From contig NZ_CP020038.1 in the NCBI RefSeq assembly GCF_002157225.2, positions 5,858,501 through 5,922,500 on the forward strand: a stretch of DNA of 64,000 bases, given 5' to 3'. Numbering within the stretch: the stretch's first letter is position 1; every line of letters starts with the position of its first letter. Source of the stretch: Agarilytica rhodophyticola (GTDB taxonomy: Bacteria > Pseudomonadota > Gammaproteobacteria > Pseudomonadales > Cellvibrionaceae). The position numbers and the translations under genes are program-made. The notes under the pieces were generated by a model. That model did not search any database and was not told the origin of the DNA. It was given only the letters and a program-made list of their open reading frames with translations. Below, piece by piece: positions 1 to 9,253 of the stretch.

Positions 1-621
1 ACCATAAAGTAGAAGCATTGTATTCTCATCTTGCTCATAAAACTCGATACCGTACTTAAAGTTTCCATTCTTAAGCTGCTTAGCCTTGATAATTTTCCCT
101 CTAATAGACAAAATACGCTGAATTTTCTTTACGATAAATTTAGCCTTTATATTAATCTCATCATCGCGATCCCCTAAAAGCTCATCCGTCCCTAAGGCCG
201 CTCCTTGTTCACTTATGTCTAGGATTTGCCCCGAAATATCAACGTATTGAGGGTTAGTGATATTAGAAACAAGTGCAGGAAGAGAAATTTTGGCGCGAAT
301 GGATGAGCGAATACGCATGAATTTTATTTTGCCGGGAAAATCTACATAGATTAGAGGTAAGGGAACTTCAGCAATATACAATACATTAGTGGAAAAAACG
401 GCAATACCATCGCTTAGCATAATTCTAAATACGAGTTGTTCTCCCTCATGAATACCGAATTCAGCGAGTTCTGCGGCTGACACAATTAAACATTCATCAG
501 GAATCGCACCGATGACATAGGTATTTGCAAATGACTTATCTGCAGATTTTTGTGGTAAAACTTCGATCGTCTGCCCCATTTCCAAAGCTAGATCATCAAA
601 GTTTAAATATTCTTCATTCAT
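1..621 (-). CDS. PilZ-domain c-di-GMP receptor, YcgR-like (3' end outside window)
   Basis: The frame is open from an ATG at 619-621 to the window edge, giving about 207 residues without a stop, so the C-terminus is missing. The start reads MNEEYLNFDDLALEMGQ. The first ~100 residues fit the beta-rich YcgR N-terminal domain. From about residue 105 a PilZ domain follows, with the two c-di-GMP-binding motifs visible: RSSIR (R-x3-R) and, some 30 residues later, DISEQG (D-x-S-x-x-G). In the family, such proteins bind cyclic di-GMP and slow flagellar rotation or act on other motility machinery. No flagellar gene is visible here, so the target is unknown. Domain assignment is firm; the flagellar-brake role is inferred. 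Confidence 0.85.
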   Translation of the reverse strand, partial: MNEEYLNFDDLALEMGQTIEVLPQKSADKSFANTYVIGAIPDECLIVSAAELAEFGIHEGEQLVFRIMLSDGIAVFSTNVLYIAEVPLPLIYVDFPGKIKFMRIRSSIRAKISLPALVSNITNPQYVDISGQILDISEQGAALGTDELLGDRDDEINIKAKFIVKKIQRILSIRGKIIKAKQLKNGNFKYGIEFYEQDENTMLLLYG

Positions 622-1276
622 ACCATAAGCAAGGTTGGAGTAAACACAGTGTTAAACCGGCGTCCAAGTATCAAAAATTTACTGGTAATTGGCGACCAAT
701 GACATTAGATACAAACACGCTTTCCTGGCATATTTGAGGTTTTTTTTACAAAATTTGTTACTTTTCGTAAAAATTACTGACATCTTCAGACAGCACAACC
801 TCTACCGTCATGTATCTAGAAAACAAGGATTCCAACTCTTATTCATACCAGTGTCATGTAAAGAGAGCATCTTATTTAGTGTAGCAAGAACCTCAAAAAA
901 TGCAGGTAAGCTCAAAATTGATATGATATATAAGTGCGAATAACACCTTGGACATTAAACCTGTGGGTACTATTCCATATTAATGGCGGTATATCGCTAT
1001 AGGTATATAGAAGCTAGAGCAGTTCATGGAGCTTAAGGACTTTGAGTGAAAGAAACCCTTATGAATAATACCTACCCTCAAAGCCGCAACGTGTTTAACC
1101 ACAACAGGTTCAAAAACTGTGGAAATCATCGCTCTATTGTGATCCAAACAAGCTTTAAGACTGAAAGGGGCTTTCATACATCTTATGAAGAGGAGCAACT
1201 ACAAATGCCTGCTGACACTTATATCAGCACTCCTTTTTAGCCATTAAACTTGTATAAGACTCAAAGCATGGCTAAT
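622..1276. other. intergenic region, no supported gene
   Basis: About 650 bases between the PilZ gene start and the end of the RND-associated membrane protein gene. Short open frames exist on both strands (for example 689-943 and 1046-1240), but their translations show no recognisable domain, signal or good ribosome-binding site. I see no convincing terminator or RNA gene. Confidence 0.5.
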
Positions 1277-1738
1277 TTAAGCATGGGAATAATGATTAAC
1301 TTTATAAAAACCACGATTATCATTGCTTAACCAATAGTTTTTAATGCGAAAGTTAATAAATAGACAAAGAAAAATAACGATTATCCTAATAAACCCTGAT
1401 CCATTAAATGGTTGATTGAGTGTAGCAATCACAGCAAACAAACCGATAACAAAAATGACTAGATGTAGCTCTAGGCTGTGATATAACCACGCGTAATACC
1501 ACTTACGAAAACTCCCCACAATTGCTGAGACCTTGATAACAAGAAATAACAGCATAATCAAAATAGGCAATACACTCACGGAACCCGAACCATCTGATGC
1601 ACTTGCTTCAGGAGAAGGGCCTGACCCACTATCACCTGAGGCCAGTGCAATGGACATAAACAAACTCATCAAAGGGAAAAAGCTCACCATAAGAGGAATT
1701 ATTATGCTTAACGTCTTTCCCGACATTTCATATTTCAT
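1277..1738 (-). CDS. small integral membrane protein, third gene of the RND operon
   Basis: 153 residues, family not recognised. The protein has an N-terminal hydrophobic segment (about 9-33), a low-complexity Gly/Ser/Pro/Asp stretch (about 35-53) that would lie outside the membrane, then about three more hydrophobic segments (about 55-75, 90-108 and 116-131). The C-terminal tail is polar. Its ATG follows directly on the TAG stop of the RND permease gene (stop and start are adjacent), so translational coupling is likely. It may be an accessory subunit or simply a co-transcribed membrane protein; no function can be assigned from the sequence. Confidence 0.7.
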   Translation of the reverse strand: MKYEMSGKTLSIIIPLMVSFFPLMSLFMSIALASGDSGSGPSPEASASDGSGSVSVLPILIMLLFLVIKVSAIVGSFRKWYYAWLYHSLELHLVIFVIGLFAVIATLNQPFNGSGFIRIIVIFLCLFINFRIKNYWLSNDNRGFYKVNHYSHA

Positions 1739-4700
1739 CTAAAGTGAACTCTCTTGAACGGTGTGAACAGTTTTTTTTCTTTCTTGTCGATAATGCTTAA
1801 AAGGTCTGTAAATATACTTCCGCCATAGTATCTTGACTTCACTAGGCAACACTAACAATGCGGGAGTTATTAAAAGTGTCAGTACAGTAGAAAATATCAA
1901 GCCATATACAATAGCGCTCGCCAGCGCAATCCAATAAGAACCAACCACACCACCGTACACTACCGTACGATTTAGCATATCCACACTAACGCCCATAGCA
2001 AGAGGCATTAAGCCTAATATTGTCGTTGCCGTGGTTAAGAATACCGGCCGCAAGCGCTGAGTGGCAGCAATAACCGTAGCTTCCTTAACTGTATATTTGA
2101 TTTGTGTGGCTCGAATATAATTGAACGTATCTATCAGTACGATATTGTTGTTAACAACAATTCCCGCTAGAGCAACAATCCCGACTCCGGTCATAATCAC
2201 ACTAAACGTAGACTGTGTGAGGGTCAACCCAAGGAAAACACCTGCCGTCGATAAAAATACGGCAGAAAGTGTTAAAAAAGCCTGATAAAAACTATTAAAT
2301 TGCGTAACTAGAAGAATAAACATTAGAAAAGAGGCAAGAGCAAAAGCAACCATTAGAAAAGCAAAAGATTTATTCTGCTCTTCGTTCGCGCCGCGAAATG
2401 TAACGGTAATTGAATCATGAACGGGATGGTCAGCAAGCCATTCTTCAATTTCTTTAACTTTATCATCGGCCAATACACCCTCTTCCACGTCAGCTAACAC
2501 ACGCACATATTCTTTACCATCTATACGGCTAATTTTATCAACCTTAGGTTTTGGTACGCGCTTAACAAAAGTGCTGACAGCTACAGGTCCATTCGTTGTA
2601 TTGACCATAAGCTTATCCAACATTTGTAAGCCGCGGAAGCTTTCTGGATAGCGGATACGGATATCTACTTCATCATCCGCGTCGTCTGGCCGGTATTCAC
2701 CAATTTTAATACCGTTAGTTACCAACTGAACGGAGCGCCCAACTTCTAATACGCTGGCTCCTAGCTGCGCAGCAAGCACTCTATCTACTTCAATACTCCA
2801 CTCAATTCCCGGCAAAGGTGTTGTATCGGTAACATCACGCAAACCAGCAATATTCATTTCAAGTTCTTTTCTCAAACGACGGGCTGTTTCTATTAAGTGT
2901 TCTCCTGTCACAGACTCCAGTTGAACTTGCACAGGCTTGCCTACTGGGGGGCCACCATCCATAGGAATGGCATTGACAATAATCCCCGCCATTCCTTCTG
3001 TTTTCCTGCGAATTTCCGCATATACCTCGTGAGTAGATCTTCCCATCTCCTCCGGCGTATAAGTTTCGACTAATATTGTTCCAATTTGATCTTTTTCTGG
3101 AGCCCTTGGGCCAACCTGTTGAGGCGCAGAAATATCTACTGTTGAATATGCAACCTTAACACCTGGCACTTGATTAACAATTTGCTCAACCTCAGCAGCA
3201 AGATCTTGTCCTTCATCCACCGATAAATTCCCCTGTGCGCGAATAGTTACGAAGCCTTGCACCTGCTCTGTCTTAACAAAAAATTCAACACCTGCGTTAA
3301 ATTTACTAAACGCAAGGAAGATTCCAATAAGCAAATAGAAAGCACCGCAAAACAGCGCGAAAGGATGATGGACAATACTCGATAGAATACGGGCATATTT
3401 GCCGGTGATACCTGGTAGTTTATAAGGTAATTCTGACTCAAGGCGTTTTAAATATTCAACTGTTTGCGGCTGCATTTTATTGCGACCAAGTAATGCGCCT
3501 AAAACTGGTGCAAATAATAGGGCATACAATAAAGAGCCTACTAACACCGCAAATACAGTCACTGGTAAATAACGCATGAATTCACCTGCGACCCCCGGCC
3601 AAAACATTATTGGCAAAAAGGCAGCAAGGGTGGTTGAGGTCGAAGCTATCACCGGCCATAGCATGCGTTTAGCTGCTATTTGATAAGCTTCGGAGCTGGA
3701 TAAACCTTCTGCCATTTTTCGATCTGCGAACTCAACAACAACAATGGCTCCGTCAATCAACATACCGAGTGCCAACAACATGCCAAATAAGACCATAAAG
3801 TTAAATGAGTAGCCTAGCTGTTGGATGATAATGGCAGAAAACAATAGGGAAAAAGGAACACCTGCTCCAACCAAAATACCAGAACGAAAACCAAGGGCAG
3901 CGACAACAATAATCATTACTAAAACCATTGCTGTTAAAATATTGCCCTGCATCTCGTTAATCATACCTAGTGAAAACTCGGACTGATCCATTAAGAAATC
4001 TAACTTTACGTCACTAGGTATAGTTGAACGCATCTCTTCTACAACCGCACGCACAGCCTTAGTGACTTCAATGTCATTTGCGTCATTGCGCTTTTTAACC
4101 TCAATAGACATAGCTCTTACGCCGTTAACAGAGGTATATTGGCTTGCGTCTTTAAACGTTCGGTTTACAAGTGCAATGTCCCCTAGAGTTACCGCACCAT
4201 CTGTTGTAACTCGCAAAGGCAACTGAGCAACGTCATTCTTTGTCTCAATTAAACCAGGCACTTTTACCGCAAAGCGTCCTTCACCAGTATCAAGCTGTCC
4301 GGCTGGAATGAGTAAGTTGTTATTATTAATCGCGTTATACAATTCAACACTGGTGATGCCATAATGTTCGAGCCGAGCCGGATCTATTGTGGCTTGCACA
4401 ACTTCTTCACGAGAACCACGTAAATTCGCCTCTAATACATCTGGGATAGTTTCGATTCCACGGCGAACTTGCTGGGCCGCCTGATAAATAATACGCTCTC
4501 CTGCTTCTCCGGATATGGTCACAATAATAGTGGGCGTATCATTCGCAGATACTTCTTCTACGCTAGGTTCTTCTGCTTCTGCAGGTAATTCAGATTTACC
4601 ACGATCCACAGCCGATCTAACATCTTGTACGGCCTGTTTAATATTAATATCGGCTTCAAATTCTACAATGACATAGGAAACGGTTTCACGCGATGTAGAA

Positions 4701-4942
4701 CGAATTTCTTTCAAGCCCTCTAGGGAGCGTAGCTCTTTTTCCATCGGTCGAACAAGCAATCGCGCACCGTCCTCAGGGGAAATACCATCTTGCGATAAAA
4801 CAACAAAAACAATAGGAACCGATGGCGTCGGAGATGCTTCAATAGTCATCGACATACGAGCAACAATACCAGCTATAACTATAAGAGCCATGACACAGAT
4901 GGTCGCTCTCGAACGGCCGATCGCGTTTTTTAAGACACTCAT
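1739..4942 (-). CDS. RND efflux permease (HAE1/AcrB-type)
   Basis: 1067 residues, the normal length for an inner-membrane RND pump trimer subunit that exports substrates using the proton gradient. The usual plan of 12 membrane helices with two large periplasmic loops is visible: helix 1 at about 14-32, helices 2-6 at about 335-480, helix 7 near 530, helices 8-12 at about 865-1040. In helix 4 the proton-relay motif reads MLIDGAIVVVE, so only one of AcrB's two aspartates is kept (position about 395). In helix 10 the AcrB lysine is replaced by asparagine (GIVVNNNIVLID, about 930), a variant common in less-studied RND clades. The ATG overlaps the adaptor gene stop by four bases. Substrate cannot be told; no TolC-type channel is encoded nearby. 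Confidence 0.9.
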   Translation of the reverse strand: MSVLKNAIGRSRATICVMALIVIAGIVARMSMTIEASPTPSVPIVFVVLSQDGISPEDGARLLVRPMEKELRSLEGLKEIRSTSRETVSYVIVEFEADINIKQAVQDVRSAVDRGKSELPAEAEEPSVEEVSANDTPTIIVTISGEAGERIIYQAAQQVRRGIETIPDVLEANLRGSREEVVQATIDPARLEHYGITSVELYNAINNNNLLIPAGQLDTGEGRFAVKVPGLIETKNDVAQLPLRVTTDGAVTLGDIALVNRTFKDASQYTSVNGVRAMSIEVKKRNDANDIEVTKAVRAVVEEMRSTIPSDVKLDFLMDQSEFSLGMINEMQGNILTAMVLVMIIVVAALGFRSGILVGAGVPFSLLFSAIIIQQLGYSFNFMVLFGMLLALGMLIDGAIVVVEFADRKMAEGLSSSEAYQIAAKRMLWPVIASTSTTLAAFLPIMFWPGVAGEFMRYLPVTVFAVLVGSLLYALLFAPVLGALLGRNKMQPQTVEYLKRLESELPYKLPGITGKYARILSSIVHHPFALFCGAFYLLIGIFLAFSKFNAGVEFFVKTEQVQGFVTIRAQGNLSVDEGQDLAAEVEQIVNQVPGVKVAYSTVDISAPQQVGPRAPEKDQIGTILVETYTPEEMGRSTHEVYAEIRRKTEGMAGIIVNAIPMDGGPPVGKPVQVQLESVTGEHLIETARRLRKELEMNIAGLRDVTDTTPLPGIEWSIEVDRVLAAQLGASVLEVGRSVQLVTNGIKIGEYRPDDADDEVDIRIRYPESFRGLQMLDKLMVNTTNGPVAVSTFVKRVPKPKVDKISRIDGKEYVRVLADVEEGVLADDKVKEIEEWLADHPVHDSITVTFRGANEEQNKSFAFLMVAFALASFLMFILLVTQFNSFYQAFLTLSAVFLSTAGVFLGLTLTQSTFSVIMTGVGIVALAGIVVNNNIVLIDTFNYIRATQIKYTVKEATVIAATQRLRPVFLTTATTILGLMPLAMGVSVDMLNRTVVYGGVVGSYWIALASAIVYGLIFSTVLTLLITPALLVLPSEVKILWRKYIYRPFKHYRQERKKTVHTVQESSL

Positions 4943-6054
4943 AGAGCACTACCCGCTGAGACATTGACACTAGTTTTCGAACCCGCCTTTTGAACCGCAA
5001 CTTGGCTACCGACACTCACATATTCTTGACCAACTGTTATTAATGTAACTTTTTCAGGGAGTCCCGTTATCCATACACCATTAGCCGAGTCACCAACCAA
5101 CTCTACCGTAACTTGTCTAACAATATTCTTTTCGTCCAATGTTTTTACCGCGATAACACCATCGCCTACCAATGCTAATAATGATGGGTTAATAAGGTGT
5201 GCACTTACAGTACTTGTGAGAATTTCAAGTTCAGCACTCAAACCGTCTACAAATTGATAGTCCTCATTTGCAATCTCGACATCAATTTTAAACGTACGCG
5301 TGTTGGAATCTGCAACTTTAGAAATATAACGAACCTTGCCTAGGTGCTCTGAACCATCAAGAAATTTTACTTTGGCGGTATTATTTTCATGTAGGTGCAT
5401 AACATCAGATTCAGCAACGTGCGCAGTAATTAGCAGAGGAGAAAGCTCAATTAAACGCGCGCAAGCAGTACCAGATTGAACATACGCACCAGCATCAATA
5501 AGTCGTTGCTGTACGACACCATCGAAAGGAGCCCGTATAGTTAGACGCTCTATTGTCAGGGAACTCGCTTTTAATTCCGTTTGGGCAATAGCCAGATTTG
5601 CTTTTGCTTCGGCAATTTGCGTCTTCGACTGATAACCACCATTCTTTAGTCTTAACGCACCTTCAAAATCAATTTGCGCTTTATCTCTTTGTGCAATTGA
5701 TTGTTCTAAACGCAGCTTGCGATCTTGTGAATCAAGAACACACAAAGGATCACCTTTTTTTACAAGGCTCCCTTCTTTTGCTGGAGTGGCAAGTACCTGC
5801 CCATCTACTTCTGCGGCCACATCTACAGAGCGATTAGCTTCTGTTCGCCCTCGCGCATAAATAGGTAGAATATATTCGGATGCAAAGCTTTCTTTTGCTT
5901 GAACTAAAAATAATTCTTCCGATTCCTGGTTTTCCTGAGCGTCTTTCGCTTCCTGTTTCTTACCGGATATAAAGCCTGTAACCATCCATACCATCAGCGC
6001 CAACGCTAAGCCAGCCGCCAATCGATAGTTAGCGTTCCATTCTTTAAAATTCAT
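4939..6054 (-). CDS. RND periplasmic adaptor (membrane fusion protein)
   Basis: 371 residues. An N-terminal membrane anchor (about 10-29) precedes a charged spacer, then the classic adaptor layout: first lipoyl half-motif (VDVAAEVDGQVLATPAKEGS, near 79-98), a short alpha-helical hairpin rich in Gln/Ala/Lys (about 110-165), second lipoyl half (LTIRAPFDGVVQQRL, about 168-182), then beta-barrel and membrane-proximal domains. It joins the RND permease encoded immediately downstream (4-base overlap) to an outer-membrane channel. No lipobox is seen, so it is anchored by the helix rather than a lipid. It is the first gene of a three-gene operon whose promoter must lie in 6055-6493. Confidence 0.9.
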   Translation of the reverse strand: MNFKEWNANYRLAAGLALALMVWMVTGFISGKKQEAKDAQENQESEELFLVQAKESFASEYILPIYARGRTEANRSVDVAAEVDGQVLATPAKEGSLVKKGDPLCVLDSQDRKLRLEQSIAQRDKAQIDFEGALRLKNGGYQSKTQIAEAKANLAIAQTELKASSLTIERLTIRAPFDGVVQQRLIDAGAYVQSGTACARLIELSPLLITAHVAESDVMHLHENNTAKVKFLDGSEHLGKVRYISKVADSNTRTFKIDVEIANEDYQFVDGLSAELEILTSTVSAHLINPSLLALVGDGVIAVKTLDEKNIVRQVTVELVGDSANGVWITGLPEKVTLITVGQEYVSVGSQVAVQKAGSKTSVNVSAGSAL

Positions 6055-6493
6055 GAATACTTTCCTAATAGAGACTCTTTTTTTATTTTATCACATTCAA
6101 AAGTGCCATTAATAATAGCTATTGAAAAAATCACCTGATTAAAGTTTCCGATTCTTAAGATGTCATAAGAGGAGTTAATATTTTTGGCCTAAATATAAGT
6201 AATAGGCCGATCATATTCATCGTCACAGAATGACACTTTTTATTAGAATAGAGGCCGCCTTATTCGAAAGCAGCGGGCACCTGAAAGGTATCGCATTGTA
6301 AAATATGTTAAATAGTTTCAAGGGAGCTAAATAACATATGCCATTTAACCCCGGTATGTGACAATCATAAGCCTACAACGATAGATTATACGCGATATTG
6401 TCATACAGGGTTCAATCATGCGTGACCTAAGGCACTGAGACTTATGAAAACTTCAAATAGAGGTTGAATTTTAAACGATAAACCAGTGGAATA
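6055..6493. other. intergenic region upstream of the RND operon
   Basis: About 440 AT-rich bases between the adaptor gene start and the end of the cyclic-nucleotide-binding gene. It should hold the RND operon promoter. No regulator is encoded next to the pump and I found no clear operator palindrome or terminator. Confidence 0.4.
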
Positions 6494-7186
6494 TCAACCG
6501 AGTGCACGTAGTGAGGCTGAATCTAGATCGGCACGCTGATTGATGGATAAACGACTGTACTCGCTATTCCAAATGACTAATAACTTAGCGAGCTCTCGTG
6601 CTTGATTATCTAAATCCCGCAATTCACTCAGCGTATCTTTAGGACCACTATATACTTTAATTTGGCGATGAGCTGAGGAAAACTCTTGATCGGGATATGC
6701 TACACGATACATCTCCAAACGCCATCTTAAGTTATGCACCATATTGCGGTAATAAATGAGTTTAGTAGATAGGGATATATTATGGACTTCTTCCAGCTTG
6801 CCAAAAATTTTAACATTAGTGCCAAACACCAAAACTTTCCGGGAATTACTGTCAGCGACTACTGTTGCAATTCTCACGTGATCAAATAGAACAGCTAAAC
6901 CACCAAATACCTCACCAGGCGTAATAAAGTTTACCACCGTATCACTGCTATCGGCCTCCCCAGATTTAACCTCAAGTTGACCTTTGAGCAGAAAATATAG
7001 CCACTCCTCACGCTCACCTTTTTCAAGCACTACTTCTCCAGGCTGGTATTCGATAATTCTAGAGTGCTGGAGCAGAAGCTCATATTGATACTGATCTACT
7101 TGCTTCACGAGCTTGTAAAATGGCACTGATGATAATAAGCGATCAACAGATTCTCTAGGGCAGTTGTGAACAGGTTGTACATCCAT
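6494..7186 (-). CDS. cyclic-nucleotide-binding-domain protein without DNA-binding domain
   Basis: 230 residues. A cNMP-binding fold occupies about residues 18-135: the barrel reads YQPGEVVLEKGEREEWLYFL and then GEVFGGLAVLFDHVRIATVVA, which aligns with the phosphate-binding cassette of CRP-like proteins. The cassette arginine is present (R in HVRIATV), but the glutamate expected after FG is glycine (FGGLA rather than FGELA), so nucleotide binding is uncertain. The C-terminal ~90 residues are helical and lack the winged helix of CRP/FNR regulators. It is probably a signalling or regulatory protein acting by protein contact. Monocistronic, minus strand; the start at 7184-7186 has only a weak ribosome-binding site. 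Confidence 0.8.
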   Translation of the reverse strand: MDVQPVHNCPRESVDRLLSSVPFYKLVKQVDQYQYELLLQHSRIIEYQPGEVVLEKGEREEWLYFLLKGQLEVKSGEADSSDTVVNFITPGEVFGGLAVLFDHVRIATVVADSNSRKVLVFGTNVKIFGKLEEVHNISLSTKLIYYRNMVHNLRWRLEMYRVAYPDQEFSSAHRQIKVYSGPKDTLSELRDLDNQARELAKLLVIWNSEYSRLSINQRADLDSASLRALG

Positions 7187-7753
7187 AAGTAAGGCTCAAT
7201 AAATCTTACGGCATGAAATTTGCCAAGTCTTTAATATAAAACATTGGCATTAATTTAACATAGCATAGATGAATAAGAATTAACTAAAATTTCAATTTCT
7301 CCCATAGCTATTCGATTTTCAACCTACAGGTTGACGAAAAAACAATCAAAGCGAGACATATCGTTTCTTACTAAGTCAAATTATAGAGTGTCTGTGGGTG
7401 ATAAACATAAGATATGTAAATGTTTTCTTAGGCGTCAGACACCTATTTTACGATTACCCTAGAATATTTTACACCAATAAAGAAAGAGGGAGTTGTGATT
7501 GGTTAACAGTTTGATTACATTAAGGTAAAGTAACTAGCTAGAAACTTTACAAAACCATCAACAAATTCAAACAGCAACTATAATTATATTTATAGTGACA
7601 ACATTAAATATAACGATTGAATATAACAAAAAGATACAAGTTATCTGAGGTTATCACAATAAGAAATAGCCATTATTGAAATGTTTTTTAACATTGTGCT
7701 AAAAGCTATTTTTTACTAGAAAGAGTCAAGTTTACAACAATTTTGGAAACATT
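7187..7753. other. divergent intergenic region
   Basis: About 570 AT-rich bases between two divergent genes (cyclic-nucleotide-binding protein and the TonB-domain protein). It must hold both promoters. No RNA gene, convincing operator or additional coding frame is apparent. Confidence 0.4.
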
Positions 7754-8959
7754 ATGGAAAAGATAAATAATACGTTTAGCCTCAGGTTCTTCTTTCTAAA
7801 ATGCGTGTCTGCGCTCATAATTTTTGGCAGCGTAGAAGCTTTTTCAGACCCTTTATTGAACGGAGTCGCGATACATCGAGAGTTAGGTAAAGAACACTTT
7901 GTAGCCGGTCTATATATATCGACTTTGTCCAATTCACCTAATACCATTTTATCGAGTCAAGAGGATAAAAGGCTTCAGGTACGTGTTTTAGTTCCACAAT
8001 TATCGAATAGACGCTTTAAGCGTATGTGGATCGAAGGTATGGCAATTAATGCAAGTTCTGATGAGCTTAAAAGGCACGCTAAAAATATGGCAGCCTTTAG
8101 TAACCTTTTAAAAATTAAAATGATATCAGGAGATATTTTCACCGTTGATAGATCCAACGACGTAGTCAGCGTATCTGTTAACGGAACGTCACTGGGACAA
8201 ATAGATGATCCTGCATTTTTTGATTTACTCTTACGCACGTGGATTGGTCCGGTACCGCTATCTTCAGAGTTTCGTCAAGCACTGCTCACCAACGGTGATG
8301 TTAATCCTGACGTACTTGCAAGGTTTGAAGGTACACGGCCAAGTGATGAACGTATAGCAGTAATTGAAGGTGCTGTGAACGCTAAACGTTCGGAACAAAC
8401 TGATTTAGGCGCAGCTTCATCAGCGCCTAAGATTGCTGCACCAACACTCAAAACATCGGTATCAGCACCAAAAGTTACTGCGCCGGCAAATACAGTCGCC
8501 ATTGCAGCTCCCAAAATAGCAACCAGCACACCAACACCTAAGCCTAAACCAAAACCCACGCCGACTCCTGAACCTCAACAAGTGGTATTAGCACCTGCTG
8601 AAGAACAGCTAGATGAGAGTATATTCGACGATAGTGACGACGATGAATTCACTGCAGAAGGGCTTTTGAAAGAGCAACTGTATTACTCTCAGTTAGCAAA
8701 ATATACTCATCGTTATCTAAAATATCCTCAAAAAGCATGGGATAGAGGCCGAGAAGGAAATGTTAGGCTCAGAGTGACTATAGATAGGGAAGGACAAGTA
8801 AAAAACACTGACATCGTCAGCCAAGCTCCTTTTAGATCTTTGAACAGAGAAGCAACCAAAGCGGTAAAACGCGCAGCACCCTACCCTTCTATGCCCGACG
8901 AAATCCCAGGTGAAGAATACACTTTTACATTTAGAATCGCCTTTAAAATAGTCGACTAA
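7754..8959 (+). CDS. chalcone-isomerase-like domain fused to a TonB C-terminal domain
   Basis: 401 residues. An N-terminal hydrophobic segment (about 11-31) acts as signal or anchor. Residues about 34-185 resemble the bacterial chalcone-isomerase-like family (Chalcone_3): GVAIHRELGKEHFVAGLYIS, then NGTSLGQIDDPAFFDLLLR and TWIGPVPLSSEFRQALL. An Ala/Pro/Lys/Thr-rich linker (about 210-275) contains a run of alternating Pro with Thr or Lys, typical of a periplasm-spanning TonB arm, and is followed by an acidic patch. Residues about 305-400 form a TonB C-terminal domain (YPQKAWDRGREGNVRLRVTI). TonB domains contact TonB-dependent receptors such as the one encoded at 24995-27787. No exbB/exbD is adjacent. 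The small-molecule-binding domain between anchor and arm is the unusual part; its ligand is unknown. Confidence 0.85.
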   Translation: MEKINNTFSLRFFFLKCVSALIIFGSVEAFSDPLLNGVAIHRELGKEHFVAGLYISTLSNSPNTILSSQEDKRLQVRVLVPQLSNRRFKRMWIEGMAINASSDELKRHAKNMAAFSNLLKIKMISGDIFTVDRSNDVVSVSVNGTSLGQIDDPAFFDLLLRTWIGPVPLSSEFRQALLTNGDVNPDVLARFEGTRPSDERIAVIEGAVNAKRSEQTDLGAASSAPKIAAPTLKTSVSAPKVTAPANTVAIAAPKIATSTPTPKPKPKPTPTPEPQQVVLAPAEEQLDESIFDDSDDDEFTAEGLLKEQLYYSQLAKYTHRYLKYPQKAWDRGREGNVRLRVTIDREGQVKNTDIVSQAPFRSLNREATKAVKRAAPYPSMPDEIPGEEYTFTFRIAFKIVD

Positions 8960-8973
8960 TCCCACCAGAGTGA

Positions 8974-8995
8974 CCGGGGCAGAACTATGCCCCGG
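8974..8995 (+). terminator. GC-rich hairpin after the TonB-domain gene
   Basis: Perfect 8-bp stem CCGGGGCA / TGCCCCGG with a 6-base loop, 14 bases after the stop codon. There is no U-tract, so it may be a 3'-end stabilising structure or a weak terminator rather than a canonical one. Confidence 0.5.
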
Positions 8996-9253
8996 ACTAA
9001 AAGCGCTCATTTAGATACTTTATTTGCACCCCAGAAGGCTGCATTTAACGCACACCTCGCACCAACCTAAAGCATTTCACGCCATCCCCAATGAAAAACG
9101 CACAAAATTAAGGCATTTTTTTGAAGTAATACTGCGGCTCATTGCCTACATATTCAAAATTATTCTCGCTTTGCGCCTTCGGATTTTCTCGTGCGTGCTA
9201 TGTTTAATAATGTCATTGATCACAATTTAACGTTATTCATACCGAGTAAAAAC

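Noticed and set aside
689-1240. Short plus-strand open frames (84 and 64 codons) in the first intergenic region
   Set aside because: No ribosome-binding site, no recognisable domain, composition unlike the flanking genes.
8275-8559. Minus-strand frame rich in Gly, Val and Ala opposite the TonB linker
   Set aside because: Artefact of the Ala/Pro/Thr-rich linker read on the other strand.
9024-9230. 68-codon open frame between the TonB-domain gene and the HDOD gene
   Set aside because: Overlaps the HDOD gene region, has no ribosome-binding site and no family pattern.
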